A DNA stretch of 26,019 bases from NCBI GenBank assembly GCA_045650425.1, contig JAZRRD010000137.1, forward strand, positions 1 to 26,019, read 5' to 3'. This document shows, in pieces, positions 22,715 through 26,019 of this stretch. Each line of letters begins with the position of its first letter. Positions within the stretch are counted from its first letter, which is position 1. The position numbers were made by a program, and so were the translations under genes. Source of the DNA: RGIG1752 sp045650425 (GTDB taxonomy: Bacteria; Bacillota_I; Bacilli_A; RF39; UBA660). The notes beneath the pieces were generated by a model. The model made no database searches, was not told the DNA's origin, and saw only the letters and a list, made by a program, of their open reading frames with translations.

Positions 22715-22745
22715 ATTACGATAAAATCGTAATTTATGTTATAAT
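22715..22745 (+). promoter_or_regulatory. Promoter with operator-like palindrome before the methylase gene
   Basis: ATTACGAT-AAA-ATCGTAAT (22715-22733) is a perfect eight-base inverted repeat. It covers the -35 position and spacer of an extended -10, TGTTATAAT (22737-22745). The -35 itself (TACGAT) is poor, as expected for a regulated promoter. The start ATG 22772 has GGGAGGTG (22759-22766). Confidence 0.65.
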
Positions 22746-22771
22746 TATATATATAACTGGGAGGTGTTAGA

Positions 22772-23608
22772 ATGCTTAAAGGGAAACCATTCGTAAAATG
22801 GGCTGGTGGCAAAAGACAAATAATAGATAAACTTAAAATGTATATTCCTGATGATTTTGACACATATTATGAACCATTTGTTGGTGGTGGAGCTTTGTTA
22901 TTTGAATTATCGCCCAAAAAGGCAGTAATAAATGATTATAATGAAGAATTAATGAATGTATTTAATTGTATTAAAGATGAAATTAAATTTAGTAAAATGT
23001 GTAATGAATTAAATCATCATGAAACAAATCATTCTGAAGAATATTATTATGAAATTAGAAATAAAGATAGAGATAAAGCTAAATTTAAAAGAATGCCAGA
23101 TTACAAAAGAGGTGCTAGAACAATCTATTTAAATAAAGCCTGTTTTAATGGACTTTATAGAGTTAATAGCAAGAATGAATTTAATGTTCCATTTAATCGA
23201 AAATTAAAAGTTAATACATATGATGGACAAAATTTAGGAATTATTCATTCATACTTAAACTTTAATGATATTATAATTTTAAATACTGATTTTGAGGAAT
23301 CTGTAAAAAGTGCTAAAAAAGGAGATTTTATTTACTTTGATCCACCATATGATTCAGATACATCAACGTTTAATAGTTATACAGAAGATGGATTTGGTAA
23401 AGAAGAGCAAATAAGACTTGCTAAAGTGTATAAAGAATTAGCAGCTAAAGGATGCTATGTAATGTTATCCAATCATAATACGGCTTTGGTAAAAGAATTG
23501 TATAAAGATTTTAATATTCATATAATTGAAGCCAAAAGAAATATAAATGCAAATGGAAAAAAACGCGGAAAGGTAGAAGAAGTAATAATTACTAACTATA
23601 ATAGTTAG
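22772..23608 (+). CDS. DNA adenine methylase, Dam/DpnM-like (D12 class)
   Basis: This 278-residue N6-adenine DNA methyltransferase, alpha type, has the N-terminal SAM region KPFVKWAGGKRQII (6-18) and E34-PFVGGGALLFE. The catalytic motif IV is D190-PPY193, in FIYFDPPYDSDTSTFNSYTEDGFG, and the late block is VMLSNHNTALVKELY. The layout and motifs match Dam and DpnM, which methylate GATC, so that is the likely target (inference). No restriction endonuclease lies next to it, so it looks like an orphan methylase, as often carried by phages and islands; a regulatory or anti-restriction role is possible. It begins just right of the island debris, behind a palindromic promoter site, and has no obvious terminator. 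Confidence 0.92.
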   Translation: MLKGKPFVKWAGGKRQIIDKLKMYIPDDFDTYYEPFVGGGALLFELSPKKAVINDYNEELMNVFNCIKDEIKFSKMCNELNHHETNHSEEYYYEIRNKDRDKAKFKRMPDYKRGARTIYLNKACFNGLYRVNSKNEFNVPFNRKLKVNTYDGQNLGIIHSYLNFNDIIILNTDFEESVKSAKKGDFIYFDPPYDSDTSTFNSYTEDGFGKEEQIRLAKVYKELAAKGCYVMLSNHNTALVKELYKDFNIHIIEAKRNINANGKKRGKVEEVIITNYNS

Positions 23609-23695
23609 AGGGAAAATTAATACAACTTCAAAAAGAAAAATCATATATAAGCAAAAAAAATATATGGAATAATAATTTTTAAGAGGTAGGTTATT

Positions 23696-24688
23696 ATGGA
23701 AAAAAAGATTGATTTAAAATCAAATAAAAAATATGGATTAATATTTTTAGGAACTTTAGTTATAACATTAGTATGTTTCTTTTCATACGTTATGCTCGAT
23801 AAAAATGCTGATGCATCGACAAAAGAGGCACAAAATTATAATGATTTAATTGCTGATGATAAAGATGAAGAAAAAATGGTAGCAGAATTCACTTTTGTTA
23901 GTCAACCATATTTCTTTGCGGTTTATGAAGATGATGATGTTGAATACGATTATTACATGGTATTTGACGAATATGGATATTTATATATTGTAAGATTAAC
24001 TGATGATACATATACAAAAATAATGAGCGAATATGAAATTAATCCTGATGAATTTTCTTATACAATTAAAGGTTATTTATTTAATACCGAAGATGATTTA
24101 AAAAAACTAGCAATGGATTATTATAATGAATCATATGAAGAAGAAATTATTAATGAAGATAATTTTAAGGTTTATTTTGGTAAAACATATTTAGATGAAA
24201 CTCATACTCCGGAAGATGCAGCGATTGGAATTCTTATTGGTTTATTTATTGCGGGGGCAGTATTTAGTATTATTTTCTTTGTTATATGGATTGCTTTTGT
24301 AATAATTACAAAGAAAACATTAAAACATTATAATCTTGAAGAGTTAGAATATGAAATTCAAAAATCATCAACAATTAAGTATCCTAAGTTGAAATTATAT
24401 ATCAGTGATAAATATATAATTTCAAATAATGAAGGTTTAAAAGTAGTTCCAATCGAAGATGTTATATGGATACATGTGTCAAAATTAAGAGTACAAGGAT
24501 TTATTAATATTAATAGATTATTGGTATATAATACAAAATTTAAAACTATTGAAATTTGTGAATCATTAGGCAAGAAAGAATTAATGAATGAAATTATAAA
24601 CATTATCAAAGAAAAAAATGATAAAGTTTTAGTTGGATATACTAAAGAAAATCAACAAGAATATAAAAGATTAAAAAAACAAAAATAG
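23696..24688 (+). CDS. Two-TM membrane protein, unknown function
   Basis: This 330-residue protein has a first TM segment at about 13-34 and a very acidic domain (35-172) containing VFDEYGYLYIVRLTDD. A second TM segment spans about 177-205, and a basic, beta-rich C-terminal domain follows (215-330). The simplest topology puts the acidic domain outside and the C-terminal domain (PKLKLYISDKYIISNNEG...VPIEDVIWIHV) inside. That last pattern resembles PH-like membrane-associated domains, but this is an impression only. AGAGGTAGG (23682-23690) precedes ATG 23696, and a terminator follows. It lies 87 bases behind the methylase, so cotranscription is possible. Confidence 0.75.
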   Translation: MEKKIDLKSNKKYGLIFLGTLVITLVCFFSYVMLDKNADASTKEAQNYNDLIADDKDEEKMVAEFTFVSQPYFFAVYEDDDVEYDYYMVFDEYGYLYIVRLTDDTYTKIMSEYEINPDEFSYTIKGYLFNTEDDLKKLAMDYYNESYEEEIINEDNFKVYFGKTYLDETHTPEDAAIGILIGLFIAGAVFSIIFFVIWIAFVIITKKTLKHYNLEELEYEIQKSSTIKYPKLKLYISDKYIISNNEGLKVVPIEDVIWIHVSKLRVQGFININRLLVYNTKFKTIEICESLGKKELMNEIINIIKEKNDKVLVGYTKENQQEYKRLKKQK

Positions 24689-24716
24689 AAAATGTTGCAT
24701 AATTGTAACATTTTTT
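24689..24716 (+). terminator. Intrinsic terminator after the two-TM protein gene
   Basis: AAAATGTT (24689-24696) pairs with AACATTTT (24707-24714) across ten bases, ending in six T. Confidence 0.82.
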
Positions 24717-24736
24717 GTTATTTAAATTAAATGTTT

Positions 24737-24745
24737 TGTTATAAT
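24737..24745 (+). promoter_or_regulatory. Extended -10 promoter (TGTTATAAT) for the dehydrogenase gene
   Basis: TGTTATAAT lies 25 bases before ATG 24771. No clear -35, and only a distant AAAGGA (24752-24757) as ribosome binding site. Confidence 0.6.
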
Positions 24746-24770
24746 GATAATAAAGGAATGAAGTGTAAAG

Positions 24771-25571
24771 ATGAAAACAGTAATTATAACAGGAAGTGCA
24801 AGAGGTTTTGGATTAGAAATGTTAAAAGAATTTAGAAAAAATAATTTTAATGTTGTAGTATGTGATATTTCTGATTTAGATTTAAAAAATGCTAATGATG
24901 ATTTAGAAAAATTAAAATCAAAAGGCAAAATATTATCTATTAAAGCTGATGTTACTAATGAAAAAGATATTACGAATTTAATAACTAAAACATTACAAGA
25001 ATTTAAAACTATTGATATTTGGATAAATAATGCTAGTGTTAATCAACCTAATAAACCAATTTGGGATTTAGATCAAAATGTTATTGATAAATTAATAGAT
25101 ATAGATTTAAAGGGGACTATTCTTTGTTCTAAATTAATAATGAAAACAATGATTAAACAAAATAGTGGTCAAATATATAATGTTGAAGGCCATGGAAGTA
25201 ATGATGCTCAAATTTTGGGGTTATCTTTATATGGAACTGCTAAAAGAGCTGTTACTTATTTTACTGAAGCACTGGCAAATGAAGCTAAAATATTAAATAC
25301 AAATGTGTTGATAGGTAAAATTACTCCTGGTATTATGATAACTAATTTTATTAATACGGCTTTAGGAGATGGAGATAAAATAGAATTAGATGATAAGACC
25401 AAGAAGATTTATAATATTTTAGGAGATTATCCAGAAACTATAGCTAAGTTTATCGTTAATAAAATAATTATGAATCAGAAAAATAATGTTAAATTTACAT
25501 GGTTAACTGGTGGTAGAGCAGCCTGGAGATTTATGACTAGTAGTATAAATAAAAGAAATTTTTTTGAATAG
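24771..25571 (+). CDS. Short-chain dehydrogenase/reductase (SDR)
   Basis: This 266-residue NAD(P)-dependent oxidoreductase has a Rossmann fold. The nucleotide loop T7-G8-SARG12-F-G14 starts at the N-terminus. CDISD after the second strand ends in an acidic residue position that often favours NAD. N86-N87-A88-S89 is the structural NNAG equivalent, and the catalytic Y154-xxx-K158 is in LYGTAKRA. The serine usually found 13 residues before Tyr is not there; S143 (VEGHGSND), 11 residues before, is the likely substitute, as in the NxxGxGS subgroup that includes chlorophyll b reductase-like proteins. The substrate is unknown. The TAG stop is eight bases from the next gene, so the two are cotranscribed. 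Confidence 0.9.
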   Translation: MKTVIITGSARGFGLEMLKEFRKNNFNVVVCDISDLDLKNANDDLEKLKSKGKILSIKADVTNEKDITNLITKTLQEFKTIDIWINNASVNQPNKPIWDLDQNVIDKLIDIDLKGTILCSKLIMKTMIKQNSGQIYNVEGHGSNDAQILGLSLYGTAKRAVTYFTEALANEAKILNTNVLIGKITPGIMITNFINTALGDGDKIELDDKTKKIYNILGDYPETIAKFIVNKIIMNQKNNVKFTWLTGGRAAWRFMTSSINKRNFFE

Positions 25572-25578
25572 GTGTAGT

Positions 25579-26019
25579 ATGAATTTGGTAGTTTTTTATT
25601 TTATTCAATTTATAATTTATTCATTTATTGGATGGATATTTGAGTGTATACATATGGCTAGAAGTAGTAAATAGAGGATTTCTTTTGGGACCAGTTATTC
25701 CAGTTTATGGAATAGGACTTTCATTAATTGTAACTTTTTTAAGTAAATTTAAAAATAATATTATTATTTTCTTGATTTGTTCAATTTTAATTATAGGAAT
25801 TGTAGAATATTTAGTTAGTGTAATTTTAGAAAAATTATTTAAAATTTGTTGGTGGGATTATTCAAACCGAAAGTTTAATTTAAAAGGACGAATTTGTTTA
25901 AATACTATGACTATTTTTGTTATTGGAGCAACAATTATTACATATTTAATACATCCTATAATATATAATATTATAAATGATTTATCATATAATTTTAGAA
26001 TAATTATATTTTTAATATT
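25579..26019 (+). pseudogene. CmpB-like putative ABC permease, frameshifted and cut by the window end
   Basis: From ATG 25579 (AGGTG just upstream) the frame reads MNLVVFYFIQFIIYSFIGWIF and stops at TAG 25672-25674 after 31 codons. The frame one base further on continues without a stop from 25661 to the window end, as EVVNRGFLLGPVIPVYGIG, four more hydrophobic segments and WWDYSNRKFNLKGRICLN. Together they give the expected order of the CmpB-type putative ABC permease family (IGWxxE, then NRGFLxGPxxPxYG, then WDYSxxxFNxxGRICL). The join falls near A25660, which looks like a one-base insertion. A real mutation, assembly error or recoding are all possible; the site is not a classical slippery sequence. 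Confidence 0.85.

Noticed and set aside
22772..24688. DpnII-like restriction-modification system formed by the methylase and the following gene
   Set aside because: The following gene encodes a two-TM membrane protein with no endonuclease motif.

Overview
The window is very AT-rich, with A/T-biased third codon positions and strong AGGAGG-type ribosome binding sites. It carries Gram-positive style genes: a lipoprotein with an LSGC lipobox, UPF0371, DUF975, a COG2426-type small multidrug exporter and a CmpB-like membrane protein. TGA is a genuine stop here (pflB and the DUF975 gene both end in TGA) and Trp is TGG, so this is not the mycoplasma code. The best guess is a low-GC Firmicute (Bacilli/Erysipelotrichales or an RF39-like uncultured gut lineage). 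Fermentative, anaerobic metabolism is indicated by pyruvate formate-lyase and its activase. The species cannot be named from the sequence.

Layout, positions 1-15430 (ordinary chromosome): a 5'-truncated unknown gene; a membrane-anchored CPWC thioredoxin-like protein; a GNAT acetyltransferase coupled to a two-TM membrane protein; a Zn-type CDF transporter; a tRNA with anticodon GGT (Thr); a small helical-bundle protein; a transglutaminase-like protein coupled to an ABC exporter; a GNAT/nitroreductase pair; a lipoprotein-pflB-pflA operon; UPF0371 converging on pflA; and a small exporter coupled to a HELTH zinc-protease-like protein. Most units end in clear intrinsic terminators.

Positions 15430-18450: recG and a DUF975 gene, bracketed by two compact, apparently undescribed non-coding RNA genes. 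One is on the minus strand (about 15468-15562), the other on the plus strand (about 18325-18446). Each has its own TTGACA-17-TAnnAT promoter, several hairpins and an intrinsic terminator.

Positions 18450-22770 look like an accessory island. It holds a coiled-coil/two-TM protein, a 348-residue protein of unknown family, a Fic-domain protein and a decayed gene. The parts are separated by paired TAGGTACG direct repeats and by a second copy of a structured CCCCCTGAAGG element. The 10-mer CCCCCTGAAG occurs three times: in both plus-strand island elements, and as its exact complement in the terminator loop of the minus-strand RNA. This suggests either RNA-RNA pairing or a recombination target. No integrase is visible in the window.

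Positions 22770-26019: an orphan Dam-like adenine methylase behind a palindromic operator-like site, a two-TM membrane protein, a short-chain dehydrogenase, and a CmpB-like membrane gene broken by a one-base frameshift that runs off the window.
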